Shown here piece after piece: positions 53,707 to 63,954 of a stretch of DNA of 64,000 bases; the first letter of the stretch is position 1, and each line of letters starts with the position of its first letter. The stretch comes from Comamonas sp. lk (GTDB lineage Bacteria > Pseudomonadota > Gammaproteobacteria > Burkholderiales > Burkholderiaceae_C), in contig CAMATX010000001.1 in assembly GCA_945861345.1 (NCBI GenBank), forward strand, positions 1-64,000, written 5' to 3'. Position numbers and translations under genes: made by a program. The notes beneath the pieces are model-generated. The model was not told where the DNA came from. It ran no database searches and saw nothing but the letters and a program-made list of their open reading frames with translations.

Positions 53707-53880
53707 TCAAATTTGGACCATCTCAAAGTCTTCTTTGCGCGCGCCGCACTCCGGGCAGGTCCAGTTCATGGGAACGTCGGCCCACAAAGTGCCCACCGGT
53801 ATGCCGTCATCGGGCGCCCCCAGGACTTCGTCATAAATCCAGCCGCAGATCAGGCACATCCAGGTTTTCGTATCGGTCAC
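53707..53880 (-). CDS. Rubredoxin
   Basis: 57 residues. The two CxxC(G) knuckles are MCLICGWIYDE (C9, C12) and WTCPECGARKEDFE (C42, C45), with the aromatic core W14-like, Y16 and the G-x-P-x-G-T segment, binding one Fe. Electron carrier for a hydroxylase or reductase. Start is GTG 53880; an ATG five bases upstream is out of frame. Divergent from thiD; no alkane hydroxylase in view. Confidence 0.9.
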   Translation of the reverse strand: MTDTKTWMCLICGWIYDEVLGAPDDGIPVGTLWADVPMNWTCPECGARKEDFEMVQI

Positions 53881-53990
53881 AGCATTTATACCTTGAGAAT
53901 AGAATGGCCGGATTGTAAATAACCGTCCTGCAAGGCCCGCAGGGCCAGAGGCCGGGCGGTTTTACGGTGCCCCTTATTCTTGTCGCGAGC

Positions 53991-54944
53991 ATGAAGAATT
54001 CCAATAAAGAATCCAGCGGCCCCGCACCCATCGCCCTGTTGGATGAGGATGGGCCGGCCGACGGCCCGGTCGCCTGCGTCATGGTTTTTAACGCCAACGA
54101 CCCCAGTGGCGCAGCCGGCATCGTGGCCGACTGTATGGCCATGGCCTCGGTGGGCGTGCACCCCCTGCCGGTGACCACCGGCGTCTATGCCCGCGACACC
54201 CGCAGCATTGCCGACCACTTTGCCCTGGACGATGACATGGTGCTCGCCCAGGCGCGCACCATCTTGGAAGACGTGGCCCCCGAAGTCTTCAAAGTCGGCT
54301 TTGTCGGCAGCGCCGACAACCTGGGCGCCATTGCCTCCTTGGTCTCGGACTATGCGCATGTGCCCGTGATCACCTACATGCCCGAGCTGTCGTGGTGGCA
54401 CGAGGACCAGATCGAGCAGTACCTGGACGCCTGCGCCGAGCTGCTGCTGCCCCAAACCACGGTAATGGTGGGCAACTACGGTACGCTGGTGCGCTGGCTG
54501 CTGCCCGACTGGCACACCGGCGCCCCGCCGCTGCCGCGCGATATTGCCAAAGCGGCCCAGGATTTAGGCGTGCCCTACACCTTGATTACCGGCATCGCCT
54601 CGACCGATCAATTTATTGACAACGTGCTGTGCTCGGCCAGCGCGGTGCTGTGCAGCGAAAAGTTTGAGCGCCTGGAGGCCACGTTTGTGGGCGCGGGCGA
54701 CACCTTGTCCGCCGCGCTGGCAGCGCTGGTGGCCGTGGGCAGCGAACTGAGCGAGGCCGTGACCGAGGCCCTCACCTACCTGGACCGCAGCCTAGAGTCC
54801 GGCCTGCGCCCGGGCATGGGCCATGTGCAGCCTGACCGCCTGTTTTGGGCGCACGCCGACACCGATTCCGACGAGGACGACGACGCCCTCGACCCCGACC
54901 AACCCTTTCTTTTTGACCTACCGCCCAATGAAACCCGCCACTGA
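53991..54944 (+). CDS. thiD: Hydroxymethylpyrimidine (phosphate) kinase-like protein ThiD
   Basis: 317 residues, ribokinase-like fold. [31 protein letters not shown]-like text in the sequence corresponds to the ThiD substrate segment (positions about 33-64), and [17 protein letters not shown] is the anion hole with catalytic Asp. Divergent from typical ThiD in its PSGAAG and in a long acidic tail ([12 protein letters not shown]) at the C-terminus. Hydroxymethylpyrimidine phosphorylation for thiamine is inferred; other substrates are possible. ATG 53991 (a GTG at 53967 is an alternative); overlaps hemL by 17 bp. Confidence 0.8.
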   Translation: MKNSNKESSGPAPIALLDEDGPADGPVACVMVFNANDPSGAAGIVADCMAMASVGVHPLPVTTGVYARDTRSIADHFALDDDMVLAQARTILEDVAPEVFKVGFVGSADNLGAIASLVSDYAHVPVITYMPELSWWHEDQIEQYLDACAELLLPQTTVMVGNYGTLVRWLLPDWHTGAPPLPRDIAKAAQDLGVPYTLITGIASTDQFIDNVLCSASAVLCSEKFERLEATFVGAGDTLSAALAALVAVGSELSEAVTEALTYLDRSLESGLRPGMGHVQPDRLFWAHADTDSDEDDDALDPDQPFLFDLPPNETRH

Positions 54945-56232
54945 CCGCAACCTCGAACTCTTCCAACGCGCCGCCGCCGTCATCCCCGGTGGCGTTAACT
55001 CGCCGGTGCGCGCCTTCAAAGCCGTGGGCGGCACGCCACGCTTTGTGTCCCGCGCCCAAGGCCCCCATTTTTGGGATGCCAACGGCAAGCGCTATATCGA
55101 CTACATCGGCTCCTGGGGCCCGATGATTTTGGGCCATGGCCACCCAGCGGTGCTCGAAGCGGTGCAAAAAGCGCTGCTCGAGGGCTTCTCTTTTGGCGCG
55201 CCGACCGAGCGCGAAGTCGAACTGGCCGAAGAAATCTTGCGCAATGTGCCCAGCATGGACATGGTGCGCCTGGTCAGCTCGGGCACCGAGGCGGCCATGA
55301 CGGCCATCCGTCTGGCGCGCGGGGCCACCGGGCGCAGCAAGTTCATCAAGTTCGAAGGCTGCTACCACGGCCACGCCGATCCCTTGCTGGTCAAAGCCGG
55401 CTCGGGGCTGGCGACTCTGGGCAACCCCACCAGCGCCGGCGTGCCACCCGAAGTGGTGCAACACACCATGGTGCTGGAGTACAACAACCTGCAGCAGCTT
55501 GAGGAGGCGTTTGCGCTGCACGGCAAAGACCTGGCCTGCTTGATGATCGAGCCCATCGCTGGCAATATGAACTTTGTGCGCGCCTCGCTGCCCTTTGTCA
55601 AGCGCGCCCGCGAGCTGTGCACGCAGTACGGCGCGCTCTTGGTGTTTGACGAAGTGATGACCGGTTTTCGCGTGGCCCTGGGCAGCGCCCAAAGCGTCTA
55701 CGCCCGCGACCTGCCCGGCTTTGCGCCGGATATCACGGTGCTGGGCAAAGTCATCGGCGGGGGCATGCCGCTGGCCGCATTTGGCGGTAAGCGCGCCGTC
55801 ATGGAGCATTTGGCACCGCTGGGCGGCGTGTACCAGGCTGGCACCTTGTCGGGCAACCCGGTGGCGACCGCCTGCGGCCTGGCCACCTTGCGCGAGATCA
55901 GCAAGCCCGGCTTTTTTGAGCAACTCACGGCCAGCACCCAGTCACTGATGCGCGGCCTGCAGGGCGCGGCAGACAAAGCGGGCGTACCCTTTAGCACAGA
56001 CAGCGAAGGCGGCATGTTTGGCTTCTTCCTCTTCCCCGAGCTGCCGCAAAACTATGCCAAAGTCATCAGCACCGACAACAAGCGCTTTAACACCTTGTTC
56101 CACGGCATGCTCGATCGCGGCGTGTACTTTGCCCCGGCCTTGTACGAGGCGGGGTTTATGAGCGGCGCGCACAGCGAAGCCGATATCGCCGAGACCGTGG
56201 CCGCCGCCGCCGAGGTGCTGGCGACTTTGTAA
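54928..56232 (+). CDS. hemL: Glutamate-1-semialdehyde 2,1-aminomutase
   Basis: 434 residues. Class III aminotransferase fold with K274 ([18 protein letters not shown]) as Schiff-base lysine, [17 protein letters not shown] for the phosphate cup and [10 protein letters not shown] at the start. Converts glutamate-1-semialdehyde to 5-aminolevulinate in the C5 heme pathway. Starts within thiD, so the two are coupled. A terminator follows. Confidence 0.96.
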   Translation: MKPATDRNLELFQRAAAVIPGGVNSPVRAFKAVGGTPRFVSRAQGPHFWDANGKRYIDYIGSWGPMILGHGHPAVLEAVQKALLEGFSFGAPTEREVELAEEILRNVPSMDMVRLVSSGTEAAMTAIRLARGATGRSKFIKFEGCYHGHADPLLVKAGSGLATLGNPTSAGVPPEVVQHTMVLEYNNLQQLEEAFALHGKDLACLMIEPIAGNMNFVRASLPFVKRARELCTQYGALLVFDEVMTGFRVALGSAQSVYARDLPGFAPDITVLGKVIGGGMPLAAFGGKRAVMEHLAPLGGVYQAGTLSGNPVATACGLATLREISKPGFFEQLTASTQSLMRGLQGAADKAGVPFSTDSEGGMFGFFLFPELPQNYAKVISTDNKRFNTLFHGMLDRGVYFAPALYEAGFMSGAHSEADIAETVAAAAEVLATL

Positions 56233-56252
56233 TTGCGGCTGGAGCGAACAAA

Positions 56253-56276
56253 AAAACGGCCCTGGTGGGCCGTTTT
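56253..56276. terminator. Bidirectional intrinsic terminator
   Basis: AAAACGGCCC (56253-56262), TGGT loop, GGGCCGTTTT (56267-56276): perfect 10-bp stem with A-tract and T-tract at the two ends. It serves both hemL (plus) and purH (minus). Confidence 0.9.
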
Positions 56277-56298
56277 GGTTGGTGTGCGGGGCGCTGAC

Positions 56299-57888
56299 CT
56301 AGTGCCTAAAGTGCCGCACCCCGGTGTACACCATGGCCACGCCACGCTCATTGGCGGCGCGCACGACTTCGTCATCGCGCATGCTGCCGCCGGGCTGGAT
56401 GATGCAGGTAGCGCCCGCGTCGACCACGACATCGAGGCCATCACGGAAGGGGAAGAAGGCGTCGCTGGCCACCACGGTGTCCGCCAGGGTCAGGCCAGCG
56501 TGGCCGGCTTTGATGCTGGCGATGCGGGCCGAGTCGAGCCGGCTCATTTGGCCCGCGCCCACGCCCATGGTCATGCCGTCTTTGCAGAACACGATGGCGT
56601 TGGACTTGACGTACTTGGCCACCTTCCAGGCAAACAGCAGGTCTTGCAACTGGGCTGCGGTGGGCTGCACCTGGGTAACCACCTGCATATCGGCCAGCGT
56701 CAGTTCATGGTTGTCGGCGGTCTGCATCAAAAGGCCTGAGCCTATGCGTTTGACATCCACCGCATTGCGCCCCAGGTCCCAGGCGCTGGTGCCGCGCGCT
56801 GCGCCGCCCAAGGCGTAGGGCAAGGCAATTTGCAGCACGCGCACATTGGGTTTGAGGGCCAAGGTCTGTAGCGCCTCGGGGCTGAAGGACGGTGCCATCA
56901 GCACTTCGACAAACTGGGCGCTGACATGCTGGGCGGTGGCGCCGTCGAGCTCGCAGTTAAAGGCGATGATGCCGCCAAAAGCCGATGTCGGGTCGGTGCT
57001 AAAGGCTTTGGCGTAGGCGCTGCTGGCGTCGTGGGCCACGGCCACGCCGCACGGGTTGGCATGCTTGACGATGACACAGGCCGGCGTGTCAAAGCTTTTG
57101 ACGCATTCCCAGGCGGCGTCGGCGTCGGCAATATTGTTGTAGCTCAGCTCTTTGCCTTGCAGCTGTTGCGCCGTGACCAGGGAGCCCGGCGCGGGGTACA
57201 TATCGCGGTAAAAGGCGGCGTGCTGGTGCGGGTTTTCGCCGTAGCGCAGGTCTTGCAACTTCACGAAGCGGCCATTGGTCTGGCCGGGGAAGGCGGCCAA
57301 AGTGCCATCGGGCTGCACCGACGAGAGGTAGTCGCTGATGGCGCCGTCGTACTGGCTGATGCGGTTAAACGCCGCCACCGACAAGGCAAACTTGGTCGTG
57401 CTGCTGACCGCGCCCTGGGTTTGCAGCTCGGCAATCACAGTTTCGTACTGGCTGGCGTCGGTGAGCACGGCCACGTCTTTCCAGTTTTTGGCGGCGCTGC
57501 GCACCATGGCAGGGCCGCCGATGTCGATGTTTTCGATGGCCTCTTCCAGCGTGCAACCGGCACGCGCCACGGTGGCTTCGAAGGGATAGAGGTTGACCAC
57601 CAGCAGGTCGATGGTGTCTATGCCGTGCGCTGCCAGCGCTTGCATGTGCGCAGGCACATCACGCCGGGCCAGCAGGCCGCCGTGCACTTTGGGGTGCAGG
57701 GTTTTGACGCGCCCGTCCAGCATTTCGGGAAAGCCGGTCATCTCAGCCACCTCGGTCACCGGCAGGCCATGGTCGGCCAGCAGCTTGGCCGTGCCGCCGG
57801 TGGAGAGCAAGCGGATGCCCAGGGCATGCAGCGCCCGCGCCAGATCAAGGACGCCGGTTTTGTCGGAGACAGAAAGCAAAGCGTTCAT
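56299..57888 (-). CDS. purH: Bifunctional AICAR formyltransferase/IMP cyclohydrolase
   Basis: 529 residues. N-terminal IMP cyclohydrolase ([33 protein letters not shown]) and C-terminal AICAR transformylase ([33 protein letters not shown]). Last two steps of de novo IMP synthesis. Its ATG 57888 overlaps the fis stop (ATGA at 57885-57888). Confidence 0.96.
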   Translation of the reverse strand: MNALLSVSDKTGVLDLARALHALGIRLLSTGGTAKLLADHGLPVTEVAEMTGFPEMLDGRVKTLHPKVHGGLLARRDVPAHMQALAAHGIDTIDLLVVNLYPFEATVARAGCTLEEAIENIDIGGPAMVRSAAKNWKDVAVLTDASQYETVIAELQTQGAVSSTTKFALSVAAFNRISQYDGAISDYLSSVQPDGTLAAFPGQTNGRFVKLQDLRYGENPHQHAAFYRDMYPAPGSLVTAQQLQGKELSYNNIADADAAWECVKSFDTPACVIVKHANPCGVAVAHDASSAYAKAFSTDPTSAFGGIIAFNCELDGATAQHVSAQFVEVLMAPSFSPEALQTLALKPNVRVLQIALPYALGGAARGTSAWDLGRNAVDVKRIGSGLLMQTADNHELTLADMQVVTQVQPTAAQLQDLLFAWKVAKYVKSNAIVFCKDGMTMGVGAGQMSRLDSARIASIKAGHAGLTLADTVVASDAFFPFRDGLDVVVDAGATCIIQPGGSMRDDEVVRAANERGVAMVYTGVRHFRH

Positions 57889-58118
57889 AAGAGGTGGTGT
57901 TCTACAAGTTTTTTACGCAAGGTGTTGCGATTGAGCCCGAGCCACTGGGCGGCCTTGGACTGGTTGTTGGCGGCGGCCACCATCACCACTTCGAGCAAGG
58001 GTTTTTCGACGGCACGCACCAGCATGTCATGCATGCCGTGGGGCTCCAGGCCGTCCAGGTCGCGTAAATAGGCTTCCAGGCTGGCGCGCACGCATTCATC
58101 TAGTTTGTTATTGCTCAT
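57885..58118 (-). CDS. fis: DNA-binding protein Fis
   Basis: 77 residues, smaller than E. coli Fis (98) because of a shorter N-terminal arm. The C-terminal [24 protein letters not shown] is matched in part; the [12 protein letters not shown] helix forms the dimer. Nucleoid-associated regulator of rRNA and growth-phase genes. ATG 58118; the dusB stop overlaps by 11 bases. The dusB-fis order is conserved in gamma- and betaproteobacteria. Confidence 0.93.
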   Translation of the reverse strand: MSNNKLDECVRASLEAYLRDLDGLEPHGMHDMLVRAVEKPLLEVVMVAAANNQSKAAQWLGLNRNTLRKKLVEHHLL

Positions 58119-59205
58119 GGCTGGCGCGCTCAGGGACAGGGTTCATGGGGGTCTCTTCTTTCTCGCTGTCGGACGGCGCATCCAGGCGTCGCCCTTGGGT
58201 GTCATAGACCACCGGCAGGCGGTCCATCTCAAAACTTAAACGGTCCAGGTAATGGCTGACCGCAGCCACCTGCAAGGCGCTGCTTTCCAGGCCGTTAAGC
58301 GCACGGCGAAAGGCCTCGCCACCGGGCAGGCTGCGCAGATACCAGGCGATGTGCTTGCGCGCGCTGCGCACGCCGGTGTACTCGCCGTAGAGGCGGTAAT
58401 GGTCGTCCAGGTGCTCTATCAACCAGCGGCGCAGCTCTTGCACCAAGGGCGGCGCCAGCAGCGTGCCAGTCTGCAAAAAATGCGTGATCTCACGAAAAAT
58501 CCAGGGCCGACCCTGGGCGGCGCGTCCCACCATGATGGCGTCTGCGCCGGTAGCGGCCAGTACCTGGCGCGCTTTGTGGGGGCTGTCGATGTCGCCATTG
58601 GCGACCACGGGAATATGCAATGCCGCTTTAACCGCTGCAATCGTGTCGTAGCGCGCCTGGCCACGGTAGCCTTGCTCGCGCGTACGCCCGTGGATGGTGA
58701 CCATGGCCACACCCGCAGCCTGCGCCGCCAGCGCGATGGACAGCGCGTTTTGCTGACTTTGGCACCAGCCGGTGCGCATCTTGAGTGTGACAGGCACGCT
58801 CTGCGCGGCACAGGCGGCCACGACGGCCTCGATGATCTGCAGCGCCAGCGCCTCGTCTTGCATCAGCGCCGAGCCAGCCCATTTGTTGCACACTTTTTTG
58901 GCCGGGCAGCCCATGTTGATATCGATGATTTGCGCGCCGCGTTCGATGTTGTACTGCGCCGCCTGCGCCATCATGGGCGCGTCGGTGCCGGCAATTTGTA
59001 CAGCGATGGGGCCGGGCTCACCCTCGTGGTTGGCGCGGCGCGAAGTCTTGAGCGAATCCCATAAATCGCGGCGCGAGGTGACCATTTCGCTCACCGCATA
59101 GCCCGCCCCCAAGCGCTTGCACAACTGGCGAAACGGCCGGTCGGTCACACCCGCCATGGGCGCGACAAACACCGGGTTTGCCAAAGGGAATGGACCGATT
59201 TGCAT
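58108..59205 (-). CDS. dusB: tRNA-dihydrouridine synthase DusB
   Basis: 365 residues, TIM barrel with FMN. NPVFVAPMAGVTDRPFR, then DINMGCPAKKV with catalytic C100, TIHGRTREQGY and VANGDIDS. Reduces uridine to dihydrouridine in tRNA. First gene of dusB-fis-purH. Start ATG 59205, 120 bp from the divergent yqaA. A C-terminal extension past 335 residues is variable in the family. Confidence 0.95.
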   Translation of the reverse strand: MQIGPFPLANPVFVAPMAGVTDRPFRQLCKRLGAGYAVSEMVTSRRDLWDSLKTSRRANHEGEPGPIAVQIAGTDAPMMAQAAQYNIERGAQIIDINMGCPAKKVCNKWAGSALMQDEALALQIIEAVVAACAAQSVPVTLKMRTGWCQSQQNALSIALAAQAAGVAMVTIHGRTREQGYRGQARYDTIAAVKAALHIPVVANGDIDSPHKARQVLAATGADAIMVGRAAQGRPWIFREITHFLQTGTLLAPPLVQELRRWLIEHLDDHYRLYGEYTGVRSARKHIAWYLRSLPGGEAFRRALNGLESSALQVAAVSHYLDRLSFEMDRLPVVYDTQGRRLDAPSDSEKEETPMNPVPERASHEQ

Positions 59206-59325
59206 GGATAAAAGAGGATGGGGAGTCGGGTGGGCGCCCCTTGCGACCGAATGCGACGCGCGGGGAGGGGGATTGTATCTGCCTATTATTTCAGCACCTT
59301 ACGCTCTACCTATACTGCCCTGACC

Positions 59326-59802
59326 ATGGAAGCCTGGATGCAATCACTGCTGGATGTGTTGGCCCTGCCCGCCTACGGCCTGTCCACGGTGTTGGTGATT
59401 TCTTTTTTGTCGGCCACCCTGCTGCCCATGGGTTCAGAGCCTGCGGTGCTGGGCATGATTCACCTCAACCCGGCACAGTACTGGCCCGTGATTGCGGTGG
59501 CCACGGTGGGTAACACCTTGGGCGGCGTGCTGGACTATGCCATGGGCCGCGCCGCCCGCCGCGTGGCTAGCGGCGGCCTGCAAAGCAGCACCGAAAACCG
59601 CGCGCTGCGCTGGCTGGAAAAAATGGGCCCCAAAGCCTGTCTCTTGGGCTGGCTACCGCTCATCGGCGACCCCTTGTGCAGCGTCGCCGGTTGGCTGCAC
59701 ATGCCGTTTTGGCGCTGCACACTGTATATGTTGATCGGCAAATTCTTGCGCTACATCGTGCTGACGGCAGCCTTTTTTGAAGGCGTGCAGCACCTGGGTT
59801 AA
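59326..59802 (+). CDS. yqaA: YqaA-type small membrane protein (DedA/SNARE-associated fold)
   Basis: 158 residues, three to four membrane segments: LPAYGLSTVLVISFLSATLLPMGSE, VIAVATVGNTLGGVLDYAMGR and the re-entrant-like LGWLPLIGDPLCSVAGWL, with IGKFLRYIVLTAAF at the end. YqaA family, related to DedA flippase-like proteins; activity unknown. ATG 59326. Convergent with ccmI, six bases apart. Confidence 0.85.
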   Translation: MEAWMQSLLDVLALPAYGLSTVLVISFLSATLLPMGSEPAVLGMIHLNPAQYWPVIAVATVGNTLGGVLDYAMGRAARRVASGGLQSSTENRALRWLEKMGPKACLLGWLPLIGDPLCSVAGWLHMPFWRCTLYMLIGKFLRYIVLTAAFFEGVQHLG

Positions 59803-59807
59803 ACGAC

Positions 59808-60989
59808 TTAAGGCGCTACAGCATCCTTGATTTCCAAGCGGATGTTGGTCGCCCCCAGCGCCACCGGGCCCGACTGGCCGCTCAGGTCGCCCGGCTGGGC
59901 CATGGGGTTGCCGCTTTTGCTCACGCGGGCGCTGACAATGATTTGCCCGGCGCCCGAGAGCAGCGCCGCTGGCGACATGGCTTTGCTGTCATCCAGGGTG
60001 AAGGTGTAAGGCAGGTCTTTAACTTGCTTGCGCTCGGCGGCCAAAGGCATGCGGCCATTGACGGCGGCTTTGGCGAAGATAAATACCGTGTCCTCGGGGC
60101 TGACCTGAGCGCGCAAAGCGGGCGACAGGCTGACGGTGCCGCTGATCGATGCAGCCGGTGCACCAGGAGCTGCGGGCTGCGAGGCTTGCCTAGGCGCAAA
60201 CGGCGGGGCGGCAAGCGCTTGGGCTGTGCTGCTCAACGGTGGCAGGCCCGCCAGCTTGCGCGCCTCCTGCAAGCTGGCCACGACGCGCTGCACCAGCACG
60301 CTCTCGGGCGCGCCAATTTGCTCCACCCGCCCCCAGTATTTCACCGCCTTGGCAAAGTCTTTGCGTACAAAAGCGTCGGTGCCGGCCATGGCCAGGCCCT
60401 TGATGTGATCGGGGTTGATCGCCAAGGCCCGCTGCACCAGCGCCATAGGTTCGCCTTGCAGACTGTGCTGGTTTTTCACAGCCAGGGCGTCGGCGTAATC
60501 GACCAGTAGGCCCGGGTCGTCTTTGCGCAGGGCAATGGCTTTTTGGTAGGCAGCCAAGGCCTCGTCGTTACGCTCCATCACGCTGTAGGAGCGCGCCAGC
60601 ATGGCCCAGCCGTCGGCATCTTGCGGATTGCTTTTGAGCCGCTGGGCCAGTTGTTCCACCATGGCGACCACTTGGGCCGAGTTGGGGCCCTGCTCGGCGC
60701 TCTCGGTCTCGCCGGTCAGGGGGCCGCGCGAGGCGTTGTAGGCATAGCCCGCCGCCGCGATGGCCACGACCACCAGCGCCAAACCAGCCATCATGCGCCA
60801 AGAGGGTGCGGCAGCGGCGGCATCAGGCGTGCCGGCCTTGTCCAACAACAAGTCGAGTAAACGGCGCTCCAGCGCGCTGCGCTGCGCGTCCCATTGCGCC
60901 TGGCTCAGCGCGCCGGCGGCATGCTGTTCAGCCAGCGCCGCCAGTTGGCGCTTGAAAGGGGAAACGAGGTCGTGCAAAGCGTCGGTCAT
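59808..60989 (-). CDS. ccmI: Cytochrome c biogenesis protein CcmI
   Basis: 393 residues. A transmembrane helix (about 65-85, MMAGLALVVVAIAAAGYAY) and a TPR domain in periplasm (about 100-250; WAMLARSYSVMERNDEALAAYQKA) that holds apocytochrome c near CcmH/F. A C-terminal beta-domain with SLSPALRAQVSPEDTVFIFAK. The family first membrane helix of CcmI is not obvious at the N-terminus, which is a soluble helix here. Last gene of the ccm operon, 8 bp after ccmH. Confidence 0.88.
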   Translation of the reverse strand: MTDALHDLVSPFKRQLAALAEQHAAGALSQAQWDAQRSALERRLLDLLLDKAGTPDAAAAAPSWRMMAGLALVVVAIAAAGYAYNASRGPLTGETESAEQGPNSAQVVAMVEQLAQRLKSNPQDADGWAMLARSYSVMERNDEALAAYQKAIALRKDDPGLLVDYADALAVKNQHSLQGEPMALVQRALAINPDHIKGLAMAGTDAFVRKDFAKAVKYWGRVEQIGAPESVLVQRVVASLQEARKLAGLPPLSSTAQALAAPPFAPRQASQPAAPGAPAASISGTVSLSPALRAQVSPEDTVFIFAKAAVNGRMPLAAERKQVKDLPYTFTLDDSKAMSPAALLSGAGQIIVSARVSKSGNPMAQPGDLSGQSGPVALGATNIRLEIKDAVAP

Positions 60990-60997
60990 GGGGGCTC

Positions 60998-61480
60998 TCA
61001 GGAGAGGTGCGGATCGTTGGGCGCGTCATCGGCGCCATCGGCTTCGAAGGCCGCGTCGGCCAGGCGGCTGCGCCTGCGCAGCACGACAAAAAGCGTTCCT
61101 AGGCCAAGCACCATCATGAGGGCAGGCCCCACCCAAAGCAAAGCGGTCAAGGCCTTAAAGGGCGGGCGGTAGAGCACAAAGTCGCCATAACGGGCCGTCA
61201 TAAAGTCAATCACCTGCTGCTCGGACTGGCCCGCTTGCAGCATCTCGCGTACCTGGCGGCGCAGGTCCACGGCCAGTTCGGCATGCGAGTCGGCGATGGT
61301 CTGGTTTTGGCAGACCAGGCAGCGCAGCTCGGTCGAGAGCTTCATGACGCGCGCCTCCAGCGCCGGATCGGCGCTGGAGGGGGCCGCTTCGTTGGCCAGC
61401 GCCCAGCCGCCAGCGCAGGCCAAGACCGCGCTGAGCGCCAGCGCGCGCCACCGACAGAGTGCAATGCGTGCTTTAGCCAT
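60998..61480 (-). CDS. ccmH: Cytochrome c biogenesis protein CcmH (CcmL)
   Basis: 160 residues. Signal/anchor with LALSAVLACAGGWALA, the redox LRCLVCQNQ pair (C54, C57) facing the periplasm, DLRRQVREMLQAGQSEQQVIDFMTARYG and a C-terminal helix. Reduces the apocytochrome c heme-binding cysteines with CcmG. ATG 61480 overlaps the end of ccmG by eight bases. Confidence 0.92.
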   Translation of the reverse strand: MAKARIALCRWRALALSAVLACAGGWALANEAAPSSADPALEARVMKLSTELRCLVCQNQTIADSHAELAVDLRRQVREMLQAGQSEQQVIDFMTARYGDFVLYRPPFKALTALLWVGPALMMVLGLGTLFVVLRRRSRLADAAFEADGADDAPNDPHLS

Positions 61481-62003
61481 GGAGTTGTTTGAGCAGGGGG
61501 TCTATGGTGTCCCGCAGCACCTCGGGAGTGAGCGGGCCGATGTGCTTGTAGCGGATCACGCCCTCGCCGTCGATGACAAAGGTCTCGGGCACGCCGTAGA
61601 CGCCAAAGTCGATGCCCACGCGGCCATCACGGTCCGCCAGCGAGGCGGTGTAGGGGTTGCCAAAATCGGCCAGCCATTTCAGGCCAGCCGCTGGCTCGTC
61701 TTTGTAATTGAGGCCATAAATAGGGACCTGCGATGACTTGGCGTAAGCCACCAGCAGCGGATGCTCTTGGCGGCAGGCCAAACACCAGGAGGCCCAGACA
61801 TTCAATATCCAGACCTTGCCGCGCAAATCGTCTTTGGCAATGCGCACTGCGGGCTGGTCCAGACGCGGGAGCGAAAACGCGGGGGCGGGCTTACCAATCA
61901 GGGGCGAAGGCACCTCGCGCGGGTTGAGGCTCAGGCCGGCGCGCAAAAAATACAAAAGTACCAGCAAGAGCCCCAAAGGCACCAAATAGCGCAGGTGCTT
62001 CAT
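61473..62003 (-). CDS. ccmG: Thiol:disulfide interchange protein CcmG (DsbE)
   Basis: 176 residues. N-terminal membrane anchor (VPLGLLLVLLYFLRAG), then a thioredoxin fold with the WASWCLACRQEHP active site (C74, C77) and a YGVPETFVID cis-Pro region. Keeps apocytochrome c thiols reduced. Start ATG 62003 overlaps ccmF stop (ATGA). Confidence 0.93.
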   Translation of the reverse strand: MKHLRYLVPLGLLLVLLYFLRAGLSLNPREVPSPLIGKPAPAFSLPRLDQPAVRIAKDDLRGKVWILNVWASWCLACRQEHPLLVAYAKSSQVPIYGLNYKDEPAAGLKWLADFGNPYTASLADRDGRVGIDFGVYGVPETFVIDGEGVIRYKHIGPLTPEVLRDTIDPLLKQLHG

Positions 62004-63952
62004 GGCGCCGTCCCCTGGCTGCGGCGGTAGCGCCGGTCCGAGATGGCCAGCAATCCGCCCAGCGCCATCAGCAGGCAGCCGCCCCAGATCCAGTCGATGA
62101 AGGGCTTGACATAGACGCGCACAATCCAGGCCCCGCCGTCCACCGCCTCGCCCAGGGAAACATACAAATCGCGCGTCAGGCCGGAGTCAATGGCGGCCTC
62201 AGTCATGGGATTTTGTTGCACGCGGTAGATGCGCTTTTCAGGGCGCAGTTCGGCCACCAGGTGGCCGTCTTTACTGACATGCATTTGCCCCTGCGCGGCC
62301 ACATAGTTAGGCCCTTGCAATTCTTTGATACCGTCAAAGCGGAAGGTGTAGCCGCGCACGGTGGTGGTGTCGCCCACCGCCATCTTGACATCGCTCTCGA
62401 TCTCGTAGGTTTTGACCATCACCACGCCAATGCAAAACACGGCGATGCCCAGGTGCGCCAACATCATGCCCGCCAGCGCCCGGGGCAGCTGGCGCAGCCG
62501 TGCACCGGCAAGGGCCCAGTCCGTGCCATGCGGATGCACGCGGCCCCACAAATCCGTGGCCACCGAGCCCATGATCCAAAACGCCATGACCAAGCCCAGT
62601 GTGGAGACGGGGCGCACCTCGCCAGCCAGCCAGCCCGTCAAGAGGGCCGCCAGCACTGCCACGCCCGCCGCCCAGCGCAAGCGCAGGGCCAAGGCGGGCA
62701 GCTGCGCATCTTTCCAACGTGCCAGCGGGCCGATACCCATTAAAAAAACCGCAGGCGCCATCAACCACACAAAGACCGCGTCAAAGTAAGGCGGGCCTAC
62801 CGAAATTTTGCCCAAACCCATGGCATCGAGCACCAACGGGTACAAGGTGCCCAGCATCACGGCCAGTGCGGCCACCAAGAGCAGCACATTGTTGGCCAGC
62901 AGGCTGGATTCTTTAGACCACAGGCCAAAGCGCTTGCCAATGCCTACGTCTGGGGCGCGCCAGGCGTAAAGCGCGAACGAGCCGCCGACAACCGCGGCCA
63001 AGAAAGCCAAAATGAACTGCCCGCGGGTCGGATCGGTTGCAAAGGCGTGGACCGAGGACAAGACGCCCGAGCGGACCAAAAACGTTCCCAGGAGCGAAAA
63101 AGAAAAGGCCAATATCGCCAGCAACACCGTCCAGGACTTAAAGCTGTTGCGCTTTTCGGTCACCGCTAGCGAATGGATCAAGGCGGTGCCCAAAAGCCAG
63201 GGCATGAGCGAGGCGTTTTCTACCGGATCCCAAAACCACCAGCCCCCCCAGCCCAGCTCGTAATACGCCCACGAGCTGCCCAGCGCAATGCCAATGGTTA
63301 AAAACACCCAGGCCACGGTGGTCCAAGGGCGGGTCCAGCGCGCCCACTGGACATCCAAATTGCCGCCGATCAGGGCTGCAATCGCAAAGGCAAAAGCCAC
63401 CGAAAAACCCACATACCCCATGTAGAGCATGGGCGGGTGGATCACCATGCCGGGGTCCTGCAGCAAGGGGTTGAGGTCGCGCCCTTCCAGCGCGGCAGGG
63501 AACAAGCGGTCAAAGGGGTTGGAGGTGAGCAGCATAAAGAGCAAAAAGCCCACCGCCACCAGACCCATCACCGCCAAAATGCGCGCCGCCACAGGCAGGG
63601 GCAGATGCCGGCTAAAGAGCGCCACGGCCACCGTCCACAGGGCCAGCATCAGCACCCACAGGAGCAAAGAGCCCTCGTGGCCGCCCCATACACCGGCTAC
63701 GCGGTACTGCAAGGGCAAAGCCGTGTTGGAGTTGGACACCACATAGGCCACCGAGAAGTCATGGTTGACAAAGGCGCTGACCAAGCAGCCAAAAGCCAGG
63801 GCCACACAGAAAAACATGGCGTAAGCAAGTGGGCGGGCCAAAGCCATCCAGTCAGCGCGCCCGATTTGCGCGCCGGCCAGGGGTACGGCGCCCATCACCA
63901 AGGCAATCCCCAGGGCCAGCCAAAGGGAGAAATGTCCGATTTCAGGAATCAT
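62000..63952 (-). CDS. ccmF: Heme lyase subunit CcmF
   Basis: 650 residues, about 14 membrane segments. The tryptophan-rich WWD periplasmic heme-binding motif WGGWWFWDPVENASLMPWL lies at 235-253; P-His is in VIHPPMLYMGYVG (H172). Ligates heme to apocytochrome c with CcmH. Start ATG 63952, two bases after the ccmE-type stop (63955-63957). A large family; all expected conserved residues are seen. Confidence 0.95.
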   Translation of the reverse strand: MIPEIGHFSLWLALGIALVMGAVPLAGAQIGRADWMALARPLAYAMFFCVALAFGCLVSAFVNHDFSVAYVVSNSNTALPLQYRVAGVWGGHEGSLLLWVLMLALWTVAVALFSRHLPLPVAARILAVMGLVAVGFLLFMLLTSNPFDRLFPAALEGRDLNPLLQDPGMVIHPPMLYMGYVGFSVAFAFAIAALIGGNLDVQWARWTRPWTTVAWVFLTIGIALGSSWAYYELGWGGWWFWDPVENASLMPWLLGTALIHSLAVTEKRNSFKSWTVLLAILAFSFSLLGTFLVRSGVLSSVHAFATDPTRGQFILAFLAAVVGGSFALYAWRAPDVGIGKRFGLWSKESSLLANNVLLLVAALAVMLGTLYPLVLDAMGLGKISVGPPYFDAVFVWLMAPAVFLMGIGPLARWKDAQLPALALRLRWAAGVAVLAALLTGWLAGEVRPVSTLGLVMAFWIMGSVATDLWGRVHPHGTDWALAGARLRQLPRALAGMMLAHLGIAVFCIGVVMVKTYEIESDVKMAVGDTTTVRGYTFRFDGIKELQGPNYVAAQGQMHVSKDGHLVAELRPEKRIYRVQQNPMTEAAIDSGLTRDLYVSLGEAVDGGAWIVRVYVKPFIDWIWGGCLLMALGGLLAISDRRYRRSQGTAP

Positions 63953-63954
63953 AG

